DNA of 45,548 bases, taken from positions 1 through 45,548 of the forward strand of contig VGIR01000014.1 of NCBI GenBank assembly GCA_016867815.1, read 5' to 3'. Below are positions 7,447 through 17,071 of the stretch, in pieces. Within the stretch, counting starts at the first letter, position 1. Every line of letters starts with the position of its first letter. Below the pieces are notes generated by a model. That model saw only the letters and a list, made by a program, of their open reading frames with translations. It searched no databases and was not told where the DNA came from. Source of the DNA: a candidate division WOR-3 bacterium (GTDB taxonomy: Bacteria; Hydrothermota; Tepidihabitantia; Tepidihabitantales; Tepidihabitantaceae). Position numbers and translations under genes: made by a program.

Positions 7447-8865
7447 ATGAGCGCGAATCTCAAGCGGACTTCTTTCGTGCTTGTCGCGGCGTTGTTGCTG
7501 TCCGGCTGCAGCCAACGCCCGGGCAAGCTGGAGCCCTGGGTCTGGCCCGGCGCGAACCGCTGCAACACGCGTTCCTTCGATCAGGACGTGACCGAGCCCG
7601 TGCCAAAGTGGCGATACGTCGAGGCGTGGGAGGCGGAGTGGTTCGATGTGCCCGCGACCGAGCCGATTCCTGTCAGCGCTCACGCCGAGCATCGCCCGCT
7701 GGTGTTTGACCTCGACCGCGACGGCCGCCTGGAGATCGTGACCTCCCCGCTTTCCCACCCGCCCGCCGCCCTGCTTAACTGGGAGGGAGCGCCGTTCTCC
7801 GGTCGGACCCGTGGCGGATTGGACTGGGACCAGGTACAATCAGACGCGGCGCGAATCCTCGCCGACGACAGCGCCGGCTGGGTGCTTCTGCCGGAGTCAA
7901 GCCTCTCCCGACCCGGCTCCAGTCCGATGGCGCTGCGGCTCAATCAGCGGACGGTCACATTGGAGGTTGTGCTCGAGCCGAGGCGGCCCTATCCCAGCCG
8001 CATGCTGGAATGCCGCGACGCAACCGACGGCCGGCTCGTGTGGCGGTATGAGTTCGGGGCTCGTCCGGATCTGATGGCAGTCGCGGACCTGGATGCGGAC
8101 GGCAGGGAGGAGCTGCTGGTCACTACCTACGGTGATGGGAACGGCGCGGCCGCGAACGGGACCCGCGACTCCGATTCGTGCTACTGCGTCGCCCTGCGTG
8201 ACAACGGCACGCTGCTCTGGCAGCGGGGGTTCGGAGCGCATCCGTTCATCGGCTGCCTGGCCGGCATTGCGGATCTGGATGGAGATGGGAAGCAGGACGT
8301 CTTCGTCAACATCTACTCGTGGCAGAACGACTTCGGAGGGCTGGCGGTCCTGGACGGCGCAACCGGGTGGATCAAGTCGGAGTCGCCGAGCCCGGATTCG
8401 TCTCGTTTGTCACACGTTTCCGCCGGCTGCGCTGACGTCGACGGCGACGGTCAGCAGGAACTGGCGGTTGCGATCAGCGGCAGGAAAGCGGAGGCGCGGC
8501 TCTACCGGCTGACCCAGGGCAGGCTCGAGCTGACAGCGCGCGTTGCCCTCGGTGAAGCCCGCGATACGGACGAGGTCAGTGAGTGCCGGCTGCATGCCAT
8601 CTGCGACCTGGACGGCGATGGAAAGAGGGAGTTGGTCTTGTCCCGGTGCCGTAAGCGGATGATATGCCGGGACCCGAAGTTCTATCCCTCGACCTTTGAT
8701 TCGTGCGGCCTGCTCGTGTTGGACTCCGACCTGCGTACAAGACAGGAGATCGGGTTGCCGGTGCGCTGCCAGGACGTGACGCTCGGGGACGTGATTCCGG
8801 GCGGGAACATCGAGATGCTGGTGGTTACCGACCGGCTGCTTCTCTACTCGGCCGCAGCCGACTAG
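7447..8865 (+). CDS. FG-GAP/VCBS-repeat lipoprotein
   Basis: A 472-residue secreted lipoprotein. The signal peptide ends in a lipobox, LLLSGC (Cys about residue 20). The mature part contains at least five calcium-binding FG-GAP/VCBS signatures of the form D-x-D-x-D-G-x-x-E/D-L/I (DLDRDGRLEI, DLDADGREEL, DLDGDGKQDV, DVDGDGQQEL, DLDGDGKREL), predicting a beta-propeller on the cell surface. Such domains bind proteins or sugars; no enzyme motif is seen. The frame extends far upstream, but ATG 7447 is chosen because of the signal peptide and the promoter seven bases before it. Monocistronic; convergent with the operon on the other strand. Confidence 0.85.
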   Translation: MSANLKRTSFVLVAALLLSGCSQRPGKLEPWVWPGANRCNTRSFDQDVTEPVPKWRYVEAWEAEWFDVPATEPIPVSAHAEHRPLVFDLDRDGRLEIVTSPLSHPPAALLNWEGAPFSGRTRGGLDWDQVQSDAARILADDSAGWVLLPESSLSRPGSSPMALRLNQRTVTLEVVLEPRRPYPSRMLECRDATDGRLVWRYEFGARPDLMAVADLDADGREELLVTTYGDGNGAAANGTRDSDSCYCVALRDNGTLLWQRGFGAHPFIGCLAGIADLDGDGKQDVFVNIYSWQNDFGGLAVLDGATGWIKSESPSPDSSRLSHVSAGCADVDGDGQQELAVAISGRKAEARLYRLTQGRLELTARVALGEARDTDEVSECRLHAICDLDGDGKRELVLSRCRKRMICRDPKFYPSTFDSCGLLVLDSDLRTRQEIGLPVRCQDVTLGDVIPGGNIEMLVVTDRLLLYSAAAD

Positions 8866-9017
8866 CAGCGAGAGCCGTTCGCTAGGGCGTAACTTGCGAG
8901 CGGTGGGTCACCGGTAGGGTGATCGAGCTGCCTCGGTTCCGGCTCACGCCGCTCAGGAGCTTCCTGGGGCCGGAAGTGGAGGCTGCAGTCCCTTCCTGTG
9001 CCTCCCGCGGCCAGCTG

Positions 9018-9989
9018 TTAAGGGGCCAGCTTGATGAGAACGCGTCCCGTGCGGACCAGGAACTCGAGGCCGTCTGCCATTTCCCGCAACGCGGCAGCGT
9101 CAGCTCGAGCAAGGACCGGGTCAGTGCCGAGTTCGCCGCGTGCTTCCCTGACGCGGAAAACCATCGGCTGGCCAAAATCGGGACGAGCCGCGACCTGGCC
9201 GAGCGCACCGACGTACTGCACGGTGTGGGCTCCGGTCGCGCCGGCGTACGCCAGTTCGCGCGGGTCGAGGAGGATGGCGCCTCGGTCGTCGCAGAGTTTC
9301 GGAAACAGCGCCGGCTTGAGTCCCGTGTCACCGCCGTCGATCACGAGGCAGGCATAATGGCGGAGTGATTGCTGCGCTGCCGGGGAGAGGCCGGCGGCGG
9401 CCGCGTTCTCCGGCTGCGGGCCGACAACGGGTTGCGGGGCCAGGGCACTTTCTATGCCCCCTTCGCCGTAGAGGTCGCACTCCATCTCGATTTCCACCGT
9501 CCCGCCGAGCGAGTCGTACCGGGCCGGGCCGCGCTGCCGCGCACCCTTGACCACGGCCTCGACCCGCAGGCGCACGGAGTCGTGTCCGGCCACCAGTTCC
9601 TGGACCCGGGTGTCTGAGTCGACCCGCACACCCTTGACGATTTCAAGCAGGTTGCGCTGGGCGACGACGGTAGCCGCCCGCAGGGCCATCTGCCAAGCCA
9701 GGTCGCGGCTGGAATTGCCCGGGTCGACCACGCCGGCGCCGCGCGCCCACACCGTCTTGCCCGACCAGTCAATAGCGCCGCCGGGAACGAGTTCCTGGAC
9801 CTGCCCCGGGGCGACAACCGGGCCAAGCGGCGACGGCGGCACGAACGGGGTTTCGGCGGCGGGAGGAGCTGCCGGCGGCGTCACGCTGACCGGGATCACG
9901 GTTGTGCTCGTGGCGCAGCCGAACAGCACCGTCAAGGCGAGACAGATGCCCAGCGTTCTCAGGTCAGAGTGGTCGGCTGGCTGGTTCAT
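9018..9989 (-). CDS. LPP20-family lipoprotein
   Basis: A 323-residue lipoprotein with lipobox LFGCAT near residue 25 and a Pro/Ala/Val-rich linker. Residues about 80-165 form an LPP20-like domain (GKTVWARGAGVVDP, then ARAA-type helix with RNLLEIVKGVRVDS). The second part, about 205-300 (LVIDGGDTGLKPALFPKL, then FRVREARG), resembles the domain that follows LPP20 in FlgT-like outer-membrane-associated proteins. It is the last gene of a four-gene minus-strand operon, 12 bp after a CsgG-like lipoprotein, which suggests a shared envelope assembly. Exact role unknown. Confidence 0.75.
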   Translation of the reverse strand: MNQPADHSDLRTLGICLALTVLFGCATSTTVIPVSVTPPAAPPAAETPFVPPSPLGPVVAPGQVQELVPGGAIDWSGKTVWARGAGVVDPGNSSRDLAWQMALRAATVVAQRNLLEIVKGVRVDSDTRVQELVAGHDSVRLRVEAVVKGARQRGPARYDSLGGTVEIEMECDLYGEGGIESALAPQPVVGPQPENAAAAGLSPAAQQSLRHYACLVIDGGDTGLKPALFPKLCDDRGAILLDPRELAYAGATGAHTVQYVGALGQVAARPDFGQPMVFRVREARGELGTDPVLARADAAALREMADGLEFLVRTGRVLIKLAP

Positions 9990-10001
9990 GCTGCGGCTGC
10001 G

Positions 10002-10580
10002 CTATTCCCTTGCCTTCCTGATGAGAGGGTCCAGCGCCATGGTGAGTGCGCCGGACAATGCCTCGTCGGCGCCCGAGAAGCTCGATCCGCTTCCCTCGGC
10101 GTAGTACAGCGCTGCGCCGGTATCAGTCGAGATGATCTTGACGAAGAGCCGCGCGTCGCGCTGCTCCGGGCTGGCTTTGAAGAAGTCGTCATGTCTTATC
10201 TCGACCACCCTGACGGTCATGACCGCCTCGGCGTTCATATGCCGGCCGAGCTTCCAGGCCGAGTGCGAGTCTATGAAACGGGGGCCGCCGGACCACTGCT
10301 CGTGCAGAATCCGTGCGACCTCGGAGCGGTCGATGAGCGAGAAGTTGCCCGGCTTCATCAGCAGGAGCCCGGCGCGGTCGTACAGGGATGGGAACTCGGC
10401 GTCACGGAACCACGGGGGCAGAATGGCGATCCGCCATTTGCGGTCAAGCTCGAAATCCGGCGAAATGCTGTAGGGTTGGTTCGCTTCCTGCATCTGCTGC
10501 AGCGTCCCGGAATTGAAACAGCCCGCGGCCGCTGCGGCCATTAGGAACAGAGCGCCCGGTGCCAGGAACCTGACTATCAT
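10002..10580 (-). CDS. CsgG-like lipoprotein
   Basis: A 192-residue lipoprotein: signal peptide MIVRFLAPGALFLMAAAAAGC with the lipid-accepting Cys at about 21. The body has the alternating pattern of CsgG/TolB-N-like proteins: WRIAILPPWF, then LIDRSEVARILHEQ, KLGRHMNAEAVMTVRVVEI. In CsgG proteins this fold lines an outer-membrane pore; the present protein is shorter (CsgG is about 260), so it may be a partner or a periplasmic component. The start at 10580 has GGGAG eight to ten bases upstream; an alternative start at 10607 lacks a signal peptide at its end. Confidence 0.7.
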   Translation of the reverse strand: MIVRFLAPGALFLMAAAAAGCFNSGTLQQMQEANQPYSISPDFELDRKWRIAILPPWFRDAEFPSLYDRAGLLLMKPGNFSLIDRSEVARILHEQWSGGPRFIDSHSAWKLGRHMNAEAVMTVRVVEIRHDDFFKASPEQRDARLFVKIISTDTGAALYYAEGSGSSFSGADEALSGALTMALDPLIRKARE

Positions 10581-10691
10581 CAGACTTGCTCCCTTCGTTG
10601 TGGTCAATGTGAGATTATCGAGGCATGGACTCCAGTGTCAAACCGCGACGTGGTGGGGGCGCGCAAGAGAGCCGTTGCAGAGAGAGTCTCT

Positions 10692-11276
10692 CTACTCCCT
10701 TCTCTTCCTGCGGCCGGACCGGAGCTGGATCCCGATGCCGACCAGGCCGAGTATCAGCCAGCAGGCCATCATCACGCCGTAGTTGGCCGGCGGATTGCGG
10801 GAACCGGTGTTGACAAGATGCCAGCCGAGCAGCCGGAATGCGCCGAGCACGATTCCCCAGGCACCGGCAAGCGCCGAGAGGATGGAAATCAGTGATCTTT
10901 CAAGGACCAGAGTCAGAACGCCGCCGGCGACAGCGGCGAGTACGCGGGCGATCATCGGATAGTGCCAGCCGGTGGCGGCGACTACCACGCCCGCGATCAG
11001 CGCCCCGGCACCTACACCCAGCAGGAACACGCCGAACTTGTACAGCACCGCCGCGAGGATCGCGCCGAGGATGCCCAGGACGATGCCTAGGATGATTGTC
11101 AGAGCCTGGCTCGCGCCGGGTATGAGCCCCGCGATCAGCAAGCCGAGCGCGAGTCCGACTCCGAAGCCGGCCAACCCGAGCGTGAAGCGCAGCAGCCGGT
11201 AGCCGAAGAAGCAGACCAAGAACCCCGCAGTCAGCAGCAGTATTGGCGGGACGGATGAGAGTAGGTTCACTTGCAC
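10692..11276 (-). CDS. DUF4203/TMEM198-like integral membrane protein
   Basis: A 194-residue protein with about seven hydrophobic helices rich in Gly, Ala and Leu (LLLTAGFLVCFFGYRLLRF, LGIVLGILGAILAAVLYKFG), and a basic C-terminus RSGRRKRRE. The pattern G-x-x-L/I-A-x-L-x-x-x-x-F-G-x-x-x-x-G is typical of the DUF4203/TMEM198 family. Function in bacteria is unknown. GTG 11276 is the chosen start (GTG 11270 is equally possible); the frame runs further upstream but without membrane helices. It is second in the minus-strand operon, 13 bp after the glycosyltransferase-like gene. Confidence 0.7.
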   Translation of the reverse strand: MQVNLLSSVPPILLLTAGFLVCFFGYRLLRFTLGLAGFGVGLALGLLIAGLIPGASQALTIILGIVLGILGAILAAVLYKFGVFLLGVGAGALIAGVVVAATGWHYPMIARVLAAVAGGVLTLVLERSLISILSALAGAWGIVLGAFRLLGWHLVNTGSRNPPANYGVMMACWLILGLVGIGIQLRSGRRKRRE

Positions 11277-11289
11277 CCCATCTTCTGTG

Positions 11290-12777
11290 TTAAGCTTCCG
11301 TTCTAACCCGTCGCCGCCGCGCCAGCCAACCGGACACCAGCGCGGCAAGAAACGCAAAGACCAACGGGTCAGTGACGAATCGGAACCGGTTGTTCTCACC
11401 GACTTCGAAGGCGTTGGCGAGGAGCGTCACCCACGCGACATTGAACCAGAGCAGGAACAGGGATGGAGGTTGAGGGAGGAAGGGGGAAGGGCGGAGGAGC
11501 AGAGCCAGGCCGGCCGCGAGCACCAGGGCATAGGCGAGGATGAGGAACCAGCCGGTGTTGAGGAATCCCTGCAGGTAGTACTGCGCGGGCCGGGTCAGGC
11601 GGAGGCTGCGGTCCGTGTGGTAGAAGAAGCGGCCGTCGAGGATACTGGCGAGACGGGCAAGCCCTTTGATACGGGTTGCGTTGTTGTCGAGGAAGAGATA
11701 TGCGTTTGCAGGCAGGTAATAGATAAGATACGACTCGGCCAGCCCACGGAGGTAGGCGACCGGCTGCACGGTGAGGATCCGACGAGCATCGCGGCCGTAT
11801 TGCCGCGAGACGGCGACGAAAAGAGCGTTGTTGAAGTTCGCGACGCCGGACGGCTTCATCTCCTGGTCGAGTACCGGCACTCCGGTCCTCCCCGGCTTTG
11901 GGAGCGCGCCGTAGTACTTGTCCGGTTCGCTGAACGGCGGGAGCAGCGAAACCGCAGAGATCGTGCCGTTGTCGTACAGCGTTCTGCGTTCAGGTATGGT
12001 GAGCATGCTGTTGGTCATCTTCGAGAAGTTGATGCCGAACCAGGTGCTGCCGGTGAACTCGCCGACCTGGACGAGGTTCTTGCCGTACCAGAGCACAACT
12101 AGCAACAGGGGCACTGCGGCTGCGAGCACCACCTTGCGCCAGTCCTTGCGGCGGAAGAGCACAAGCGTCAGCACAAGCCCAAGCAACCAGACGAGATGGA
12201 AGAGACTCCAGGTCATGGCCAGCAACCCGGCGGCGGCGAACAGCAGCACGGCGTCGAGAGACCTGCCACGGCGGACGAACCGCTGCCAGAAGAGCGCAGT
12301 CAGCAGCAGCAGGACGGTAGCGGGATAGGTGGAGAAGAGCCAGTTCTCGTAGAGCACGCAGGCCGGGCTGACAACGTAGATGCCGGTCAGGATGGCGCTC
12401 GGCGTATCCGGCACGCCGAGTCCCCTGAGCAGGAGGAACATAGCTGCCGTGAAGATCAGGCCGGCAAGCAGGTAGCCGAAGGTGAAGGCAACGGTCTCGT
12501 GTCCGGCAAAGAGGTTGAGAACAGCGCCAAGAAAGGCGTTGAAGGCCGGCGGCTGGCTGTGAAGATACCAGAGGCTCTGGGCCAGGTTCGACCGGAGCAG
12601 AGCCGGGTCAACGAACTGCCAGAACCAGGGCAAGGAAGACGCGTCAAACCGCACTCCGGCGAGGTGGTACCCGAGACGCGAGACCAGCACAAGACCGATG
12701 ACTGCCAGGAGTGGCTTCGGGAATGACCGCCTGCCGTCCGGCGGCGCGGGCATAGGGTGCGGTCGGCAGCTCTTCAC
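11290..12777 (-). CDS. GT-C-fold glycosyltransferase-like membrane protein (PMT/ArnT type)
   Basis: A 495-residue polytopic membrane protein with about eleven helices. After the first helix a long loop carries SRLGYHLAGVRFD, WFWQFVDP and SQPPAFNAFLGA, the layout of GT-C enzymes that move sugars from polyprenyl phosphates to lipids or proteins outside the membrane. Acidic residues in the first loop are the expected catalytic site, but the exact family is unclear. The frame is open to 12813, but the TTG there belongs to the -35 box TTGACT; GTG 12777 lies seven bases after TAAGCT and is the likely start. It leads a four-gene operon with two lipoproteins. Its 3' part carries a heptamer array. Confidence 0.7.
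   Translation of the reverse strand: MKSCRPHPMPAPPDGRRSFPKPLLAVIGLVLVSRLGYHLAGVRFDASSLPWFWQFVDPALLRSNLAQSLWYLHSQPPAFNAFLGAVLNLFAGHETVAFTFGYLLAGLIFTAAMFLLLRGLGVPDTPSAILTGIYVVSPACVLYENWLFSTYPATVLLLLTALFWQRFVRRGRSLDAVLLFAAAGLLAMTWSLFHLVWLLGLVLTLVLFRRKDWRKVVLAAAVPLLLVVLWYGKNLVQVGEFTGSTWFGINFSKMTNSMLTIPERRTLYDNGTISAVSLLPPFSEPDKYYGALPKPGRTGVPVLDQEMKPSGVANFNNALFVAVSRQYGRDARRILTVQPVAYLRGLAESYLIYYLPANAYLFLDNNATRIKGLARLASILDGRFFYHTDRSLRLTRPAQYYLQGFLNTGWFLILAYALVLAAGLALLLRPSPFLPQPPSLFLLWFNVAWVTLLANAFEVGENNRFRFVTDPLVFAFLAALVSGWLARRRRVRTEA
11465..11499. repeat. Heptamer micro-array (purine, GAAGGGG type)
   Basis: Five degenerate 7-bp purine units, for example GAAGGGG, GAAGGGC. On the coding (minus) strand they read as SPFLPQPPS in a loop between two membrane helices of the glycosyltransferase-like protein. 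Confidence 0.6.
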
Positions 12778-12784
12778 CGCGCTG

Positions 12785-12813
12785 AGCTTATCTGTACTGA
12801 TGAGCCAAGTCAA
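12785..12813 (-). promoter_or_regulatory. Promoter of the envelope operon, leaderless type
   Basis: Minus strand: TTGACT (12808-12813), 17-bp spacer, TAAGCT (12785-12790), seven bases, GTG 12777. The same two hexamers with a 16-bp spacer occur before the regulator gene at 39976. Confidence 0.6.
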
Positions 12814-12895
12814 GTCAGTATCAGTTCGCAGCTGAAACGCGCGCGCAGTCTCCGCGTCTAATCGCTGTAAAGGTACTATTTCAGGAGGTACTTAT

Positions 12896-13345
12896 ATGGC
12901 GAGAAATGTTATAGCCTGGGATCCTTTCCGAGAAGTCAGTACGATGCGCGAGGATATGGAACGGATTTTCGACTCGATGCTTAACCGCTACCCGCGCGAA
13001 CGCGTACAGGCGGTGTGGGCGCCGTTTGTTGATGTTGAGGAAACCAACGATGCGATGATCATCCGCGCCGAACTGCCCGGCATGAAGCGGGAGGAGATCA
13101 AAGTCACCGTGGCAGAAGACACGGTCACCATCAGCGGCGAACGGAAGTACGAAAGCGAGCAGAAGGACCGGACCTTCCATCGCGTGGAGCGTGCCTACGG
13201 GTCTTTCCAGAGGACGATAGCGCTGCCGGTGAGCGTGCAGGGCGACCGGGCCGAGGCCAGCTACAAGGCCGGCGTGCTCGAGTTGATGCTGCCCAAGGCA
13301 GAGAGGGTGAAGGCACGCGAGATTACTGTCGAGAGTAAGGACTAG
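12896..13345 (+). CDS. Small heat-shock protein Hsp20
   Basis: A 149-residue ATP-independent holdase chaperone that binds unfolding proteins in the cytoplasm. The alpha-crystallin domain spans about 40-135 (VDVEETNDAMIIRAELPGM through AGVLELMLPKAE, the classic A-G-V-L motif). The short C-terminal tail reads AREITVESKD; the usual I-x-I/V oligomerisation motif may be ITV. A strong ribosome site AGGAGGT lies before the ATG. Preceded by an intergenic region divergent from the envelope operon and followed by a strong terminator, so it is a single-gene unit. Confidence 0.95.
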   Translation: MARNVIAWDPFREVSTMREDMERIFDSMLNRYPRERVQAVWAPFVDVEETNDAMIIRAELPGMKREEIKVTVAEDTVTISGERKYESEQKDRTFHRVERAYGSFQRTIALPVSVQGDRAEASYKAGVLELMLPKAERVKAREITVESKD

Positions 13346-13362
13346 GCTGACTTCTTCTACGC

Positions 13363-13400
13363 ACCGATGGCCCGCTCTCCGCGGGCCATCGGTCTCTTTG
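13363..13400 (+). terminator. Rho-independent terminator after hsp20
   Basis: Perfect 13-bp hairpin: ACCGATGGCCCGC (13363-13375), loop TCTCC, GCGGGCCATCGGT (13381-13393), followed by CTCTTTG. Placed 17 bp after the hsp20 stop. Confidence 0.85.
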
Positions 13401-13404
13401 TGGC

Positions 13405-13433
13405 TTGACCGAGTCCCTGATTGCTGCTTAAAT
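13405..13433 (+). promoter_or_regulatory. Promoter of zinc-ribbon membrane protein
   Basis: TTGACC (13405-13410), 17-bp spacer, TTAAAT (13428-13433). The mRNA would have a leader of about 17 bases with GCAGGAA before ATG 13457. Confidence 0.5.
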
Positions 13434-13456
13434 GGTGTCCAAGCAGGAATCCCAGC

Positions 13457-14284
13457 ATGATGTGCCCAGCTTGCGGTTCGCGCAATCCCCGCACAGTGCG
13501 GGTCTGTGGCACTTGCGGGACGGTGATGTCGGAAGTGCCAAGGACCCGCTTCAGGTACGAGCAGGAAGCTCTGGACAAGAGACAGACCACTGCCTACGGC
13601 AGAACCAGGGCCCTGAGCATTCTGGTCCTGATACTCGGCTTGATGTCACTCACGCCGACGACTTTCGTTACCGGCATACCGGCAATAATCCTGGCCACTG
13701 TCGCGCTGAAGAAGCGCCGGCCCGGACGGGGGATGGCCTACACCGGACTGGTTGCCGGCGCCTTCGGTACACTGGTGTTGACGTTCGTCATGCTGCTGCC
13801 GATGATAGCCTGGCAGCGCGAGCGGCACCGGGTCGCGTTGGTGAAGCAGAACATGCTGGCCTACCAGGACGCGATGAGGAGTTTTGCGGCTGAGAATTAT
13901 GGGCGCTACCCGAAATCGGCTCTGTCGTGGGAGAAGGAAGACGAAGAGGGTATGGTGCTGCACTTCAAGAACGACATCGGGTACCTCTCCAGCATTCCGT
14001 TCAATCCCTACACGCGCGAGCAGTATCGTAAGGGCAAGGACTTCTTCTACCTGCCTGAGGAACTGGCCGAGACCGAGCTGAATTCAATAGCCGACCGGAG
14101 GGAGGCGCGGTGTCCGTACGTGGGGCTCTCCGCACCGGGCGGAGTGCGGGGCACCATCATCATCACGGGTTGGTCTCCACCCGAGTCCGAGGGATCGCCG
14201 GTTGAGTATGCCATCGTCGGCTTCGGTCGGAACACCGCTGAACCGCTGCGTCGGGGTCGCGACTTCTTTGTCCTGCACAACTGA
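13457..14284 (+). CDS. Zinc-ribbon, DUF4190-like membrane protein with pseudopilin-like domain
   Basis: A 275-residue protein in three parts. Residues 3-20 form a zinc ribbon (Cys3, Cys6, Cys17, Cys20). Residues about 50-120 contain two membrane helices and the segment PAIILATVALKKRRPGRGMA, as in DUF4190 proteins. After the second helix, QNMLAYQDAMRSFAAENYGRYP (about 135-156) resembles the start of the globular part of type II pseudopilins, followed by an extracytoplasmic domain ending in FVLHN. The exact role is unknown; such fusions occur in bacteria with abundant secreted proteins. Either of two adjacent ATG codons (13457, 13460) may start it. The frame extends to TTG 13421 but that lies inside the promoter. 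Confidence 0.7.
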   Translation: MMCPACGSRNPRTVRVCGTCGTVMSEVPRTRFRYEQEALDKRQTTAYGRTRALSILVLILGLMSLTPTTFVTGIPAIILATVALKKRRPGRGMAYTGLVAGAFGTLVLTFVMLLPMIAWQRERHRVALVKQNMLAYQDAMRSFAAENYGRYPKSALSWEKEDEEGMVLHFKNDIGYLSSIPFNPYTREQYRKGKDFFYLPEELAETELNSIADRREARCPYVGLSAPGGVRGTIIITGWSPPESEGSPVEYAIVGFGRNTAEPLRRGRDFFVLHN

Positions 14285-14318
14285 AGCCCAGTAAGGCCAA
14301 CACCGCGGCCGCTGCGGA

Positions 14319-14346
14319 TTGACAATCCGACTCAACCACCTATTCT
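14319..14346 (+). promoter_or_regulatory. Promoter of secreted protein gene
   Basis: TTGACA (14319-14324), 16-bp spacer, TATTCT (14341-14346). The leader is about 20 bases and holds AAAGGAG (14360-14366) before GTG 14375, so this gene is conventionally translated. Confidence 0.65.
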
Positions 14347-14374
14347 TTGCAGCTACTCGAAAGGAGCAGATTCC

Positions 14375-14920
14375 GTGAGAACCCTGACACTAGTCGCGAT
14401 CTTCGTGGTCCTCGCCGGGGCCTTCTGCGCGGGCAACAGTGACCAGCGAACGTCCCCGATGACATCCACCAAGTGGCCCAAGGAGGCGTTGAGTCCGCTG
14501 AGCGAGGATGAGTTGGTGCAATTCGTCAAAGCTCTCCCGGCGCTCAGCGGCGCTTTGAAGGCCGGAAAGTGGGAAACCAAGCCTCAGAGAGAAGGCACAA
14601 GCCCACTGTCAACTCTGACTGACCTTGTCGAAGGTATGAAGGTGGCCGGCATCAACGAGTCGCTCAAGCCGTTCGGCGGTTGGGCAAGGATCAGGCCGAC
14701 CTTGTACAAGGTGTTTGCCGCAACAGCTGCACTGGTCATTGACCGAGCGTCTCCGGAGTTTGTTGAGGGAATGAAGCAGGATACCACCGCGGGCGGCAGA
14801 AGGAGTCTGCAGGACTTCGAGTTCTTCAAGTCCGCCTGCACGCAGGTGCCGGAAGCGAACAAGCAACTCGTCACCAGATTCCAGGAGCAACTGCAGCCGC
14901 TTGGATCACTCGGAAACTGA
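14375..14920 (+). CDS. Secreted protein of unknown function
   Basis: A 181-residue protein with a clear signal peptide (MRTLTLVAIFVVLAGAFCAG). The mature part is helical and mostly polar, with no family I recognise: LSPLSEDELVQFVKALPAL near residue 40 and ARIRPTLYKVFAATAALVI near 105. One Cys remains after cleavage. It has its own promoter and a strong ribosome site, and is followed by about 200 bp without a gene. Likely periplasmic. Confidence 0.65.
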   Translation: MRTLTLVAIFVVLAGAFCAGNSDQRTSPMTSTKWPKEALSPLSEDELVQFVKALPALSGALKAGKWETKPQREGTSPLSTLTDLVEGMKVAGINESLKPFGGWARIRPTLYKVFAATAALVIDRASPEFVEGMKQDTTAGGRRSLQDFEFFKSACTQVPEANKQLVTRFQEQLQPLGSLGN

Positions 14921-15120
14921 ACGCCCAGCTCACAATTGTAGCAAGGTGGCCGTTCCCTGCTCGAGTTTGTCTCTCCCGCGTCGCGGACGGATCTGCGCAG
15001 GGTGTTGTGAATGGTGTCTTATAATTTATAGATATCGCGTCGGCGACTTCCTGCTGCAACCTAGTTGGTTGGCCTGAAGTCTATCTAGTTGCTGAAGTAA
15101 GCCGAAAGGAACCCGAGTAG

Positions 15121-16115
<995 letters not shown>

Positions 16116-16119
<4 letters not shown>

Positions 16120-17060
16120 GTCCGGGCCCGAAGAAAACACCAAGCCCTACCGGTCGAACGACGAAGCGACCGGATAGTGCTGGTCGTTCGCGCATTCGGC
16201 AGATAGAGATCCGCACGCGACGGCTGGTCAACACCCTGTTCTCGGGCGACTACAAGTCATCGTTCAAGGGCCGGGGCATCGAATTCCTCGACGTGCGCGA
16301 GTACCTGCCCGGCGATGACGTGCGCACGATTGACTGGAAGGTGACGGCGAGGTTCGGGCGACCTTACGTGAAGAAGTATGCTGAGGAGCGCGAGCTGGTC
16401 GTTATCCTGTTGGTGGACGCATCCGGCTCGGATCGGTTCGGCACCAAGCGGCTGTTCAAGCTCGAGCAGGCGGCGCAGGTCGCGGCCACGCTCGCATTCT
16501 CCGCCATCCGCAACAACGACAAGGTCGGGCTGGTATTCTTCACCGACCACATCGAAAAGTACGTGCCGCCGAAAAAGGGCCGGGTCCACGTGCTCCGGCT
16601 GATTCGCGATATCCTCTACTTCGAACCGGAGCACCGCGGCACGGACGCGGGGCAGGCGCTCGAGTTCCTGATGCACGTCCTGAAACGCCGGGCGATTATC
16701 TTTCTCATCTCCGACCTCATGGGCGACTCATACCGACCGGAGGTGATTCGTCAGCCGCTGGGTATCGTTGCGCGCAAGCACGACCTTGTCGTAGTCTCCG
16801 TGAGCGACCCGGCGGAGAAGGAGCTGCCTCGACTGGGCCTCGTCGAGATGGAGGACGCCGAGACCGGGGAACTCGCGACCGTGGACACTTCCGATCCGGT
16901 CCTGCGGAAGCGTTTTGCGGCATCCCAGTCCGCGCGGCAGGAGGCAACGGAGAGGCTGCTACGGCAAATCGGTGTCGACCACATCCCGGTTTCCACCGCG
17001 GAGGACTTCTCCAAGAAGCTCCACCAGTTCTTCCAGAAGCGCGCACGGAGATACAGGTAG
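16116..17060 (+). CDS. DUF58 protein with VWA-like fold
   Basis: A 314-residue cytosolic protein of the DUF58 family, the standard partner of MoxR. The family signature is GIEFLDVREYLPGDDVRTIDW (about 50-70), followed by a VWA-like core with an intact MIDAS start VDASGSDRF and later LISDLMGD. The GTG start overlaps the moxR stop by four bases (GTGA), indicating coupling. It probably binds MoxR and relays its action to the Bat membrane proteins. Confidence 0.9.
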
Positions 17061-17071
17061 AAGAAATCAGA

